A stretch of 64,000 bases of DNA from Tetrapyrgos nigripes (taxonomy: Eukaryota; Basidiomycota; Agaricomycetes; Agaricales; Campanellaceae): contig JAACJM010000064.1 of the NCBI GenBank assembly GCA_013368315.1, forward strand, positions 328,562-392,561, in the 5' to 3' direction. Shown one piece after another: positions 35,901-46,756 of this stretch. Position numbers and translations under genes: made by a program. The notes beneath the pieces are model-generated. The model ran no database searches. It was not told the DNA's origin and worked only from the letters and a program-made list of their open reading frames with translations. Numbering within the stretch: position 1 is the first letter of the stretch; the number at the start of each line of letters is the position of its first letter.

Positions 35901-36817
35901 AGAACAATATCATGCATGTAATTCTGCTTCGTCTGTGAGCTCTAAAGCCTCATCTTCTGGTGAGCTTTCCGATTCCCCAGACTCGCTCGCAGAGTCACTC
36001 CCATCCACATCAATAACGGACGTGCTGTGAGTAGTGTTGCTTTCTACGTCTGATTGCTATGAGATTAATAATTCAGAATAATGAGCAGTGATTTTGGCTT
36101 TAAAAATATCCAGTACGCACTTCAGTCTCCTTACATTTGCCCTTCTTTGATGCCAGTACCTTCTTGACAGTTGTTGATGCTTGTTCGGCTATCTTTGCGG
36201 CGACATTGGATGCTTTTGACGTTGTTCCCTTTGGGTATGTATGAGCATTGATCTATAGTAGTTAGAATAATAGAAAATCCAAACCTTTGCCTTAGTTGCA
36301 CTTGTTTCGTTGTTGGTGGATTCAGCATCGGTATTCAGACTTGCTCTGTCCTATAGCGTCATGAGTACATAGTAACTTGAAATGAATGGATTGACAGGTG
36401 CCTTTTGCTTCTTTGATGGACGTGAATCCAAAGAATCTATGCTGGTAGCCCTTGCGGTTGCAATAGATTTGCGCTTGGCCTCCTTTGGCTGTAACTTTGG
36501 GTCAACAGCTCCTTCAGCCATTTCAACGAGATTAGGGGAGAGTTTTTTTTGTTGAGACGAAAAACTACAACTGAGTAAGTACTAGGCTCATATCCAGTAA
36601 AACTGTATAGTTCTGGCCTCGCTTGGTTGTTTGGCTTTGAGTCGGCTCTCAGCTCATCATTGGCTTGACAGATCAGCTATGACCTGCTTGGCAGGGACAG
36701 GAATCCTGTGTTACGGGGGCGGGATATGGTCAAATTCCCAATTTGTATCCCACACCCATTCCCACCTCCCCTGTTCCTGTCCTCCTGCAATTCCTGTGTA
36801 CCCCGTGCTATTCCTTA
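32927..36817 (-). mobile_element. Full-length hAT transposon, perfect 8 bp target duplication
   Basis: The left end TAGGGAACAGCACGGG is a diverged inverted match to the right end (TAAGGAATAGCACGGG when reversed). Identical GGCCCCTT copies lie at 32919-32926 and 36818-36825. The 3.9 kb body encodes a multi-exon transposase on the minus strand. It landed in a relic Helitron end, so it is younger than that Helitron insertion. Confidence 0.85.
33118..36521 (-). pseudogene. hAT transposase, many introns, disabled by stops
   Basis: The ATG at 36521 opens MAEGAVDPKLQPKEAKRKS, a basic Lys/Ser-rich N-terminus. A BED-type zinc finger follows at about 35840-35640 (CQVFKCSGTACCKEK ... DHIQSCKCWG), then EIVRWVAESARPFTIV and GYYLPHPTTVSRDVK. 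The catalytic block near 35170 reads NFATDA-stop-TSPNHRAYV, where the family has Trp (TGG to TGA at 35172-35174). An acidic segment and PQWFSILKEHKKEM with TRDVQTHWNS-like sequence follow. The C-terminal dimerisation region reads DVERHFS-stop-G-stop-LLLPYVRNRLKAQ, with two TGA codons (33343 and 33337) where Arg is usual. It ends MPEGWDRIDSDIEDGI. At least seven small introns are implied. It cannot make an active protein. Confidence 0.8.
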
Positions 36818-36825
36818 GGCCCCTT

Positions 36826-37825
36826 ACATTGAGGCTGATGATTGAACAAAGACACCACAGTGAATAGACTGTGAGTCTTTGTTTCTCTAAATTATAGCCA
36901 TAGGTCTGATCATTTGCAGTATACTCTGTACAAAGATTTGAGAAGATGAAGAGGGTTAGGCAGAGTTGGATGGAGGAAGTTCAAAAACAAGAAGCCGATT
37001 CAAGTTTATTACACTAGAAAAAAAAGTGTATCACACAGAGCCATAAACAGTACTCTGTGGTATGGCACAAAGAGAAATAATGCATTGAAATTAGAAGACT
37101 TTAAACTTGGACATTGTGTATGCTAAGGACAAAAGTACAGAGATCAAGACCAAATCTAGACTAAGCATGAAAAAAGGAAGAAATGGTACTAATGTTCCTC
37201 AATGCCAAAGAGACAAAGTAACAAATTGGGTTCTGCCAGCCTTACCCACAACTGATGTATGTGAAAGATGAGAACAGATTTGATAGAGACAATTGAGACA
37301 GTGACCTGAGATGATGACCCAGGAGACATTAAAAATGAAGAAAAGCGGAAGGAAAGGGAGTAAAGGTAAGTCAGGTTACAGTGCATTTCCAAAACACAAT
37401 CCCTTGATCCAAATGTCTGTCCTTGGTCTATAGCCGCTCTGTGACTCATACTAGCACTGTATTGAAAACATCTTGGACTCAAGACAGTACGGTCACAGAC
37501 CCGTAAAACTGTACCTGCAACATGTACATGTATGGGATGGTTGAGGGTGCTAACTCTGTTGCCAGTACAAAACAAGTGTGCAGTGGGTATGGTTTTATGT
37601 AGGTCTTGAACTAGCTAAGAATAACCAAGTGCACATCAGCACCAGATTCATATGCAAAAGCAGCATATCATAACAATGACAATGGAGACAACAAAAAGAG
37701 ATGTCAATTGGTCTACACCAAAACAGCTGCTAGTGTTGCTGAGTGCAGCACCTCAGGCAACCCCCCCTGGAGGACCTATTAGGTGGGTTACAACCATGTC
37801 ATCCTCTCACCTTGTAGGTCTCAAA
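36826..37825. other. Unannotated stretch right of the hAT element
   Basis: It may include the rest of the Helitron relic cut by the hAT insertion. No gene is supported; a 128-residue minus frame at 37189-37575 has no recognisable domain. Confidence 0.3.
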
Positions 37826-37830
37826 AACCT

Positions 37831-37979
37831 GGTAGCCTACCATTCCTGCCATTTATATGGTAGCTACCTGTTAGTGTCCTGGTAGTAGGTTTTTTGAATT
37901 CACTGGTAGCTACCTTCCTAGCCACTAGTAGCTGCCTGGGAGTATAAGGGTAGCTCCCTAGCATGTTGTGGTAGCTACC
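37831..37979. repeat. Array of GGTAGCTACC palindromes, about 22 bp spacing
   Basis: The self-complementary 10-mer GGTAGCTACC occurs exactly at 37859, 37905 and 37970. Degenerate forms lie at 37831 (GGTAGCCTACC), 37881, 37927 and 37949. Spacings are 28, 22, 24, 22, 22 and 21 bp, roughly two helical turns. Confidence 0.75.
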
Positions 37980-38023
37980 CCCAAGTATCAAGCTGCTGAC
38001 TAAGGGGCAGCCTCTTGCCAAAA

Positions 38024-38053
38024 AAGCACAGATCTTTCTGTGGATCTGTGCTT
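38024..38053. repeat. 11 bp-stem hairpin
   Basis: AAGCACAGATC is followed after 8 nt by its exact reverse complement GATCTGTGCTT, and the sequence on both sides is A- or T-rich. It could be a transposon subterminal hairpin or be incidental. Confidence 0.6.
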
Positions 38054-38196
38054 CCTTTTATGGAAAAAAGTGGACTTTTATACTCATTGCCTCTGGCAGT
38101 GAGTGGGGCCTTAGGGGCAGATGTTTCCACAACTCTGAATTTGATGGGAGGGTGCAGGTGAGCTGTAGGGCCCAGATCCTGCAAATGGAACTGGGG

Positions 38197-38515
38197 CAAA
38201 GGGCCATTGCTTTGCGTGGCAAATTACAAGGCCCTTTTGTGTAGTCTAACTCAGGTTATGCAGAAGGGAGGGAGAATCGGTGGAAAGTGAGAGGGAAGAA
38301 GGGTGTTAAGCAGACCAATTTGACACGCTAGCATGACGTCATGGTGATTGATGTCAATGGTCCTTGGATCTGAGTCTGGACATTCCGACAATGACATTCC
38401 AGTTGTTGGGAAGGGCAAAGACCGGCTGTGGCAATGAAAAGGGGTGTGAGTTTGAGGTCATGGTAAAATTTTCGAGGTCGACATAAGTTAACTTGGCCTT
38501 TAAGAGGCCTCGTAA
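38197..38515 (-). mobile_element. Non-autonomous Helitron, about 0.3 kb
   Basis: On the minus strand it begins TTACGAGGCCTC near 38515 and ends with AAGGGCCTTGTAATTTGCC and a GCAAAGC hairpin near 38200, the same two-ended layout as the Helitron at 53358-61875. There is no coding capacity. Confidence 0.6.
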
Positions 38516-38589
38516 TAGGGGTAGGAGCTGTGGCTGGCTCAGAAAATGCAAAATAAATTCTCAGAGCCAGCAATAAAAAGTAGTGTGAG

Positions 38590-40467
38590 TATCAAAGAGG
38601 GTGTATTTTGGGTCACTGAATCCAGATATGCAACTGGATTTATAATATATGCAGTGGTTATAGAGATATGGCCAAAGTACTGTTCAAAATATAGCAGAAG
38701 AGCAGGATGGGTACTGGCCATTGCATGCAATCAGCTCTGATCATCATGTAAATTTGTAGGATACTGCTTTTAGACTCTCTAAATATGGGAATAACATTTA
38801 TTTTATTATTTAATCAAAGCCTGATGAGATATCCTCAATTTACCCTCAAAAAAGTGAAGAACTTGGGATGGCCATGAACACTGCATGTTATAGCATTCAA
38901 TATCATTATGGATATGTATACTAGGGTATTTTGGGTCTCTCAATCCGAATATCTGCTTGGATAAGCTGTATATTTTGTGGTTCTGGTGGTATTGAATACT
39001 TACCCCTAAACATAGGTACCTGTGGCACCTATAAATATGCCCCCTATAAATTTGTTTGAGTGGGTGGACAAATGTTAATTAATGCTTCCAACCAGAATAT
39101 AAAGTCAGATTCTCCATATATTCAACATACAAGACTCTATTTCTAATTTATTCTCAAAAAATTCCCAAAAAAGCGAAAAAGTGAGATGGCCATGGACAGG
39201 GAATTGTATGGCATCCAATATGACTATGGATATGTCTATTAGGGTAGTCTGAGCCCCTGAATCCAAATATCCACTCGGATAGGCTCTATAAGCTGTGGTT
39301 ACTCTGCTGTTGAAGACTTACCCCCAAACATGGGTATCTGTGGCACCTGCAAATATGTAACTTATAAAATTGTGGAGGTAGGTGGATAACTGTTGATCAA
39401 TGCCACAAACATGAATATGAAGTCATATGTTCCATATACCCAAGATCCAAGACTCTATTCCCGATTTATTACTCAAAAAGCGAAAATAGTACCTTTTGGA
39501 ACCATCTACATGGGCATATCTCATTCCAGAGGTTATCACAGGCACTCATACTATGTATTTCATCTTTTAGTATCATTTGAAAGATAATGAGTCATCAAAA
39601 ATGTCTAGCAGATGTTCTAGGCACATGCACTAGCTTGAGGTCAAACTGAGTTACACATAATGATACTTATAGCACTTAAGGTTATATTTGAGCATGTCTT
39701 TCAGTGAGGATCCCTAAACTCTCAGTAATCAGAGCATTATGGCCTAGAATGCTGGAAAGGCAGTCAGAATACCAGTCACATAGCCAAAGGATAGGTATAT
39801 GTGCCAATAAGGGTGGAAAGTAGGACTATCTTTGCTGTCTGGGGAATGAATTGAGAATAGAGTCTTGGAACTTGGGGATATGGAATATATGACTTCATTT
39901 TAATGTTTGGGGCATCAATCAACACTTTTAAACCTACTCAACCTATTTTATAAAGTACATATTTGCAGGTGCCACAGGTACATATGTTTAGGGGTAACTG
40001 TTCAACAGTAGGGTATCCACAGAATATTGAGTCTATCCAAGTGAATATTTGGATTCAGCGACACAAAGTACCCTAGTAGGCATATCCATGATTATATTGG
40101 ATGCCATACCATTCCCTGTCCATGGCCATCTCACTTTTTCGCTTTTTCGGGAATTCTTTGAGAATAAATTAGAAATAGAGTCTTGTATGTTGAATATATG
40201 GAGAATCTGACTTTATATTCTGGTTGGAAGCATTAATGAACATTTTTCCATCCACTCAAACAAATTTATAGAGGGCATATTTGTAGGTGCCACAGGTACC
40301 TATGTTTAGGGGTAAGTATTCAATATCACCAGAACCACGAAATATAGAGCTTATCCAAGTAGATATTCGGATTGAGAGACCCAAAATACCCTAGTATACA
40401 TATCCATAATGATATTGAATGCTATAACATGCAGTGTTCATGGCCATCCCAAGTTTTTCACTTTTTT
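38590..40467. repeat. Large palindrome built from about 317 bp repeat units
   Basis: The left arm (38848-39470) and right arm (39844-40467) are inverted copies around a spacer of about 370 bp. Each arm holds two tandem units of about 317 bp, marked by GATGGCCATG at 38868 and 39185 on the left and by its complement at 40121 and 40439 on the right. A third, more diverged unit precedes the left arm (38590-38850, with TATTTTGGGTC). Recurrent words are GGTGCCACAGGTAC and ACCCCTAAACAT. No coding frame is conserved between units. Confidence 0.85.
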
Positions 40468-40811
40468 GATGAGGATAAAAGATGTTTCTTAAACCTCCAA
40501 ACAAACTGGATGACATTCGGTACCAGTATCATCAGTAGGAGAGGTTTCAGGGGTAGTAGACATTTGGACTTGAGCAGTATCAAACTAGGGTAACTGGGTG
40601 GGGCCCAACAACCTGTAGAATATATACTTCACTATACCAAAGAGACTTGAACTCAGCGAGTAAAGATAAACCACTGAATATATTAAATACCTATACCAAA
40701 GAGACTTGAACTACAATGATATCAGTATATATACTAATAAAGGAAATAAAGATACTAACCTCAGCAAGTGAAGATAAACTGCTGAGGTATATATGACTAT
40801 GTTACACATTA
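40468..40811. repeat. Interval with second copy of the 180 bp dispersed repeat
   Basis: Positions 40609-40800 match 30785-30965 (see that entry). The remaining sequence shows no gene. Confidence 0.65.
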
Positions 40812-42098
40812 CTCATTGTCACAGAAAGGGATGGTCCTGTGATCTGTGACCTAAAATATTTTGAGTGTCGTCTTGTCAACAAAAAGTATCATTATCCTAT
40901 GATGTACTCTATGTACTGCAACCAAACTCTGTATTCTTATCCTTCTACATAACCCAAAGCTATTGCCCAGTCAATATTTTGTGTGACCACCCTTTGCCTT
41001 CAAGACAGCATCAACAATGTCATCCATCCTGTTTACATACTTGTCAATGTCCTCGACTGCTATCATATCCCAAGCCTCTTTCACTGCTGCAATGAGCCCT
41101 TCAGTCAATGTAGGGGGATGTTCCCTAGCCCTTACAAGCTTTTTCAGCTCATGCCAGACACATTTGATGGGACTAATGTCGGGGGAAGATGGTGGGTGTG
41201 GGAACAGAGTAATGCCATGGTCACGCAACCATTTCTTCATGGATTTTGCAGTGTGACTCAGTGTGCCATCCTGTTGGAAGACTACCCCATCCCTGTCTGA
41301 CCTCATATCTTCATAGAACTGCTCAAGTTTCCCCTCTAGTACCTGCTCTATATATCTTTTTGCATTCATACCACCTCCCTTCCCTCCTGGGTACTCCAGC
41401 ACCACCAACAGCCCCTTCTTCCCCTTCATAATGCATCCCCAGACCATGACATGGATGGTGGACTGTTGGAATTTTGGAATTAAAGAGCCTTCATTCCATT
41501 CCTCTTCAGGATGATGTGTTATCCAGGCCCACCCTTTTGTGTCACCCAAATACACATAGCACTCATCTGACCAAATCACTTTCTCCCAGTCTTGACCCCC
41601 ATGTTCCCTTGCCCAAGCCAATCTCTTTCACTTCTGACCAGGTTTGAGGAAAGGAACTGTCCTAGCAACCCCTCTGTGCAGATCTTCCTCGGCTAAGTGT
41701 TCGCCAACAGTTGTTGTGCTCAGGTGCAGTTCTGCAAGGTTTCCAATCTCCTGAAATGGCATCTTCCTATCCTTTACAGCCAGTCTGACAACCTCCTGGT
41801 GCATGCGCTTGGTTACTTTGGGTGGTCGTCCACTACACCGTCTGTTTTTCGTTGAGCCAGTTTTCTGAAATCTGTCCCAAATCTTCTTCTCTGTTCCGTA
41901 GGGTATTTCAGCAATTTCAGCAGCTTGAGAGATGGATTTTCCAGCCTGTATGGCACCAACGAGTCTATTCTTCTTCAGACTAGAGTGTTGCATGGGAGTC
42001 ATAGCTGTATAGTCATGTAGTGTACAAAATGAACAAACTACTTTCTATGTGAGGGATGTGACACAGATAACAGGACTGTTACTTTCTGTGACAATGAG
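40812..42098 (-). mobile_element. Tc1/mariner-type element, decayed
   Basis: Inverted ends CTCATTGTCACAGAAAG continue with AGTCCTGT(G/T)ATCTGTG over about 37 bp. TA flanks both sides (40810-40811 and 42099-42100). It encodes the broken transposase at 40971-42002. Its right TA directly abuts the TA of the next Tc1 element. Confidence 0.85.
40971..42002 (-). pseudogene. Tc1-type transposase with stop and mutated catalytic Glu
   Basis: The frame runs from the ATG at 42002 (MTPMQHSSLKKNRLVGAIQA, helix-turn-helix region) to the end VLKAKGGHTKY at 40971, with one in-frame TGA at 41628-41630 (PGQK-stop-KRLAWAREH). The first Asp is in VIWSDECYVYLG and the second in VFQQDGTLSHTAK. The third acidic residue, expected as Glu 34 residues further on, is Lys (SPDISPIKCVW). 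The stop and the lost Glu each make it inactive. Its last 12 residues match those of the intact neighbour, so the two families are related. Confidence 0.85.
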
Positions 42099-42102
42099 TA
42101 TA

Positions 42103-43729
42103 CAGTGGGTCAAAAAATTGTCCACATGTTTCGCATTTTTGGAAAGATTGCCAATTTAAGCAATACTGAGTAGAGATATTAAAATGTGGTCAGTGATGGG
42201 CAGAAAGCCCTTGATAAACGCTACAATATTCTGTCTGTTTTGTCTTATTTGGCTTAAAACTCATGGAGATATGACTGATTTAAAATGGTATGTCATTTGG
42301 ACAATTTTTTGACATGCAAGTGAAAATACAGAAAGTGCTAGCTCAGTACTTGGTATGCCCTCCTTTGGCCTTCAACACAGCCTCAATCCTTCTAGGCATG
42401 CTCCTGATCAATTTCTGACAATCTTCTTCTGTGATTTCATCCCACTTTTCAGCTGCTCTGTCCCATATTTCCCAAACTCCAGAGGGTGCTGTGTCATATC
42501 CATTGAGCTTGTGTTTGAGGGTTGTCCAGAGGTGTTCAATGGGGTTCAGGTCAGGAGATTGAGCAGGCCAGCTCATGCAATGGATGTTGTTGTCTTCAAA
42601 CCACTTGGTGGCCAGTTTTGACTTGTGTTTAGGATCATTGTCTTGCTGAAAAATGGCCACCTCTGGATCAACACCCAAAATATCCATGCTCTCCAGAAGG
42701 TTGTTCTCCAAAATGTCCACATACTGCTCTGCATTCATCCTGCCCTCCACCTCTGCCATGTTTCCAACTCCTTCCCACCCCATACATCCCCACACCATGA
42801 TATTTCCTCCTCCAAATTTGACTGTTTCCACCACATTTCTCTCTCCCAAGGATTCACCCTTCCTCCCCCACACATACTGCTGTCCATCTGACCCATATCG
42901 ATTGATTTTAGTCTCATCTGACCAAATAACCCTTTTCCAGTCATCCACAGTCCAGTTTCTGTACTTCTGTGCAAAGTTTAAACGAGCCTTCCTGTGAGCT
43001 GCAGTGAGTTTGGGCTTCTTCTTCGTTTTAGATGTGTCCACATCATGCCTGAGAAGGGAATTTCGAATGGTTTGGGTGGAGACAGGTTGGTCAAGGAGGG
43101 GATTGATGTTTCTGGCCACTTCTGTAGCATTTTCAGCTTTGCCAGTGTTGATTTGTTGGATAGCAGCACGTTCATCAGTGGTAGACAGCTTTCTAGGACG
43201 CCCTGCTTGATGGTTCTCCTTGTCAGGATACATCTCTTTGGCCAGAGAAGCAATCTTTGACTTGGATACCCCAGTTTTAGCAGAGATTTCCCTGGATGAA
43301 GCAGAAGTTTGGAGGAGAGAGAGGATATTGTCTTTCTGGGTGGATGTGATGGGTCTCATGATTTGATGAGGGCTATAGAACAACTGGATGCCCTTATATA
43401 TGGTCCAGCTGGCAGCTATGATATCATTATGATGTAGCCATTGCATCATTGTACAACTCCACTTATGATGTCATCTATGAGACATCACATAGTTACAATA
43501 CTGATTTTGAAGTGGCAACTCAAAAAATTGTCCAAATGACATACCATTTTAAATCAATCATATCTCCATGAGTTTTGAGCCAAATAGGACAAATAAAACA
43601 GATTATTGTAGCTCTTATCAAGGGCGTTCTGCCCATCACTGACCACATTTCAATATCTCTACTCAGTATTGCTTAAATTGGCAATCTTTCCAAAAATGCG
43701 AAACATGTGGACAATTTTTTGACCCACTG
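42103..43729 (-). mobile_element. Tc1/mariner element with long near-perfect TIRs
   Basis: Both ends read CAGTGGGTCAAAAAATTGTC inward, and the inverted match continues for roughly 110 bp and more with very few differences, including the internal GGGCAGAA / TTCTGCCC region. TA duplications lie at 42101-42102 and 43730-43731. It is 1627 bp and carries one uninterrupted transposase gene. It was inserted at the left edge of repeat copy B, immediately beside the decayed Tc1 element. Confidence 0.92.
42343..43359 (-). CDS. Tc1-type DD34E transposase, intact frame, 338 aa
   Basis: This enzyme cuts and pastes its own element at TA sites in the nucleus. From the ATG at 43359 (MRPITSTQKDNILSLLQTSA) the N-terminus has paired helix-turn-helix regions (SSREISAKTGVSKSKIASLA, then AGRPRKLSTTDERAAIQQI). 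The catalytic core shows VIWSDETKINRYG, IFQQDNDPKHKS and AQSPDLNPIEHLW, with exactly 34 residues between the second Asp and the Glu. It ends VLKAKGGHTKY. The length is normal for the family. The frame also opens at 43449, but a TATATAAGG box at about 43394-43401 favours the start at 43359. With nearly perfect TIRs and no stops this is the best candidate in the window for a mobile or recently mobile element. Confidence 0.9.
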   Translation of the reverse strand: MRPITSTQKDNILSLLQTSASSREISAKTGVSKSKIASLAKEMYPDKENHQAGRPRKLSTTDERAAIQQINTGKAENATEVARNINPLLDQPVSTQTIRNSLLRHDVDTSKTKKKPKLTAAHRKARLNFAQKYRNWTVDDWKRVIWSDETKINRYGSDGQQYVWGRKGESLGERNVVETVKFGGGNIMVWGCMGWEGVGNMAEVEGRMNAEQYVDILENNLLESMDILGVDPEVAIFQQDNDPKHKSKLATKWFEDNNIHCMSWPAQSPDLNPIEHLWTTLKHKLNGYDTAPSGVWEIWDRAAEKWDEITEEDCQKLIRSMPRRIEAVLKAKGGHTKY

Positions 43730-43734
43730 TATAT

Positions 43735-46700
43735 CACTCTCCCTGTCAGACTTGCCCCTAACACACCAGACTCCCCCTACTGAAATGTCTCACGCTGCAT
43801 CTCCAACAACGAACTTGTACTCGGTCTTGAACGTGGGATGGACTCAGAGAGGAGTTTGTGGATGTCTTGGATTTCATAACAGACAGGACTGTAGGAGCAG
43901 GGATTTGGGTGACTTTGGATGTTTGAGTGAGAGAAGGATGATACAGAGAGCATCAAGGAACAAAAGTCTTAGTGGTCAGTTTGATGTGGGTATTGTGCCT
44001 TTTATAGAAAACAACAAACGTGGGGGTCTCTAGCCTGACCCCGATAGCGGTGTTGAAGATGATTACGACAGATTGGGGTTGGCTAAGGACATAGAAGATG
44101 GATCAGGCAAAGGCCCGCTATATAGAGTAGATAGAATTGGTATGTGGGTTGCTCACGGAGCCAGATGGGGAGATGGACCCAGATTCTGCTTGTTGGATAT
44201 CCAAAACGTTGTTTGAAGAGTAAGCTTTCTGTAGAGTTGGCCTTGACCTGGTGGAGGAGAATGTCTTAGTAATCCCACTGTCGACGCCAAGGGTGAATAG
44301 GGAGAGGGAGAAGTAAAAGTGTTGGCCGTATGCCTAATATGTGAACCTGAAACCCGACTAATTTGACTGTCATTCCCCATCCCCATCCCACCCACCCCTC
44401 GTCCTCTTCAGATCTGAAAACATCCAAACTCCAACCTTGGCGGTATATGCATGTTTTCGCCTGGAGTGCGAATGAATCGGGATCCGTGGCCATAGCCATC
44501 CATGGTGCTGGGTGCGTCTACTCCTGCTCCTTGATGTTGGTGAGAATGGTGGTCGTCCAGCTACCCAGGCAATTTCATATGACTGCCATTACCATTCCCA
44601 TCCACCAATGTGTACCAAAACAGTGTAATCTTCGCTGCTAACGAATTACTCTCCCTAACCTTTGACAGCAAAGTAAAGGTTTTTGAACATAGGAGGTTGG
44701 AGGAGGCAGAGGATGCGGAATGAAGGAGATCAGATAACGAGTTGAGGAGATTGGTTGAGGATGTGGATGTAATGCAGAGGAGTTTTCAGGTTGAGGTGGA
44801 GAGGAAATTGGAGAGGGGGTGGGGTTTTGAGTGTGAGCAATGGGAGGATGGTGCGTGTATGCCGAGAAAGATGCGATTGGGAAGAGACGAAGTAGAAGTA
44901 GACCCATTGCAAGCGAGCCCTTCCTTCCTCTCAGTCTCTGTCTCAGAGAAGATGAGGCTTCACGTGTAGAACGTGATGTCGTTGGCAAGATGAAAGGTTA
45001 GTAAACGTTGACAGAAATATAAACCAAGGAAAAATAAGAAAAATAAGCCAGTGGGGCAACGTTTGGCTAAGTGCAAGGCCATTTGTCAGAGGGTAAAAAC
45101 ACCAGAGAGAGAGAAAAAGTGAAAATATCAAGGACCAGTATGCACACCAGTGCTGTCCCACATCCTTCTGAGAATCCACAGGCTGGAATTGAAAGCTGTT
45201 ATGCAAGACCTGAGTTGGGTGTAACCTTGCAGTGTCTTGAGCTGATCCAGAAGCTTGAAGTGTTGAGGACAAGTTGACGTGTTTGTTGAAATGTGGACAA
45301 GCACGTGGGGTTGACATGGGCTAGGCCTTGGACAAATTGGTGAGCCCATTGACATCAGTGCACCAGTACTTACCTTTCCTCCACCACCTCATGATACTGT
45401 ACTCCATTCCATATATCGATCCAAGGGGCTACTCTCTAATTTTACTGCAAAGAGGACTCCAATCCTCAACTCAACAGTCCATTCAACAAAATATGACGAT
45501 TAAATCAAGATTAAATGACAAAATTCATTGGACTGACAGCATCCTGTCTGTGTTTCTCTCTTCTCGGTTGTATTCTGTCCTTGGAGGTAATATTTTTCAC
45601 TTCTCACATTCTTCCACAATATCTAACATTGTCATATTAGGCAGAGGCAAGTTGGAGTCAAGAGTCATGATCATGGCGCACCATGCACCAATGGCCATGG
45701 TACGGTACTGGGTAATGCCACAGTTTCTCATTGCATACTATGCTTTCATGGTCAACATACTAGAGCTACTGAGGGACATTCCATGTTCTGCGGCCGATCA
45801 GATTAATTCGACAAAGTCTTGTCTTTGGAATTAGTAAGCCCATATGTATTCCTCTCCTTGCTTTGCAGGAAACAGCTAAAGCTGCCAAGGACTGGGTAAT
45901 CCCTACAAGTCTTACAAGTCAATCTGCACTATATTGGTTCAAAAAGATGTTGTTTGACTCGGATATTATAGGGCTATGTGCTAAGTATGTGTATGAGATC
46001 TCCACTCACTGGGCAAACACTTTATTGCACCAGAGGAGACAATGGAGCACTAATGCCATGGTTATGCTTGTTCTGACAGAACAAATGCCCTACTGCCTTC
46101 TGTGTAAGTGCGTGATTTGGATCGGGAAGTCTTTACAGGTGGCTATGCATAGGGGGACTGCCTTGCCCTTGTAACACCTTATTATCAATTAGGTGACTAT
46201 GCAATACCACCCTGCCAGGTCCTGAAGGGGCCACTTGGCATGTATCTATCTATCTATCTTGCTTCATTGCACATTCAGTTTTCTGACAAGTCATCTCTCT
46301 TATGGCATTGTCCAATTGTCGTTGTTTCAGAAAATGCAGGATGGATTTTGAGGAAGATGTGCCCAAAAGGATGATGATAGATTTCAGTGCTATCCCAACT
46401 TACTTTTGGCACAGCGAGTCCTACCTCTGCTCTATAACCCACCCAGTCCTCCGCTAACACAGTAATGCGTGGTACAGTATAGTATAGGTGGCCGTTATCT
46501 AATAGTCACAGTAATGGTTCCAGAATCAAGCCAGCAGCTGGAAAGGGACTCTTGGGAATTCATTTTCAATAAAGATAAATAGTTAAGGTAATATGCTACC
46601 AGTGATTACTCTGTCACGTCTTCTAGGTCATATGAAGTGTGAATAGGCCATCTGTGCAACTGAAGGGAAGCCTCCAGTTGGCCTCCAGATGGATACTAAA

Positions 46701-46756
46701 GGGGACAAATGATATCTATTGTCTATCATTTGTAGAGGTCTCCAGGTGTCTTTATT
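43735..46756 (+). repeat. Copy B of the dispersed repeat, CpG-depleted
   Basis: It is co-linear with 3302-5961. It differs mainly by CpG to TpG or CpA changes (for example AAACGACGAAATTCG in A against AAATGACAAAATTCA in B), by small deletions, and by a 395 bp insertion at 45866-46260. The 168-residue frame at 45328-45834 parallels the one at 4931-5443. Its left edge coincides with the Tc1 insertion at 43729. Confidence 0.85.
45866..46260 (+). mobile_element. Retroposon-like insertion with (TATC)n tail
   Basis: It is absent from copy A at the corresponding place. It is flanked by TTGCTT on both sides and ends GGGGCCACTTGGCATGTATC followed by TATC repeats. The same tail occurs at 31893-31925. 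A frame across it (45863-46174) has no domain I recognise. The features fit a SINE or a truncated LINE end. Confidence 0.6.

Noticed and set aside
37831..37979. CRISPR-like array
   Set aside because: Repeats are only 10 bp, palindromic and degenerate, spacers are about 12 bp, and the genome is eukaryotic.
40971..42002. Active second Tc1 transposase
   Set aside because: It has an in-frame stop and the catalytic Glu is replaced by Lys.
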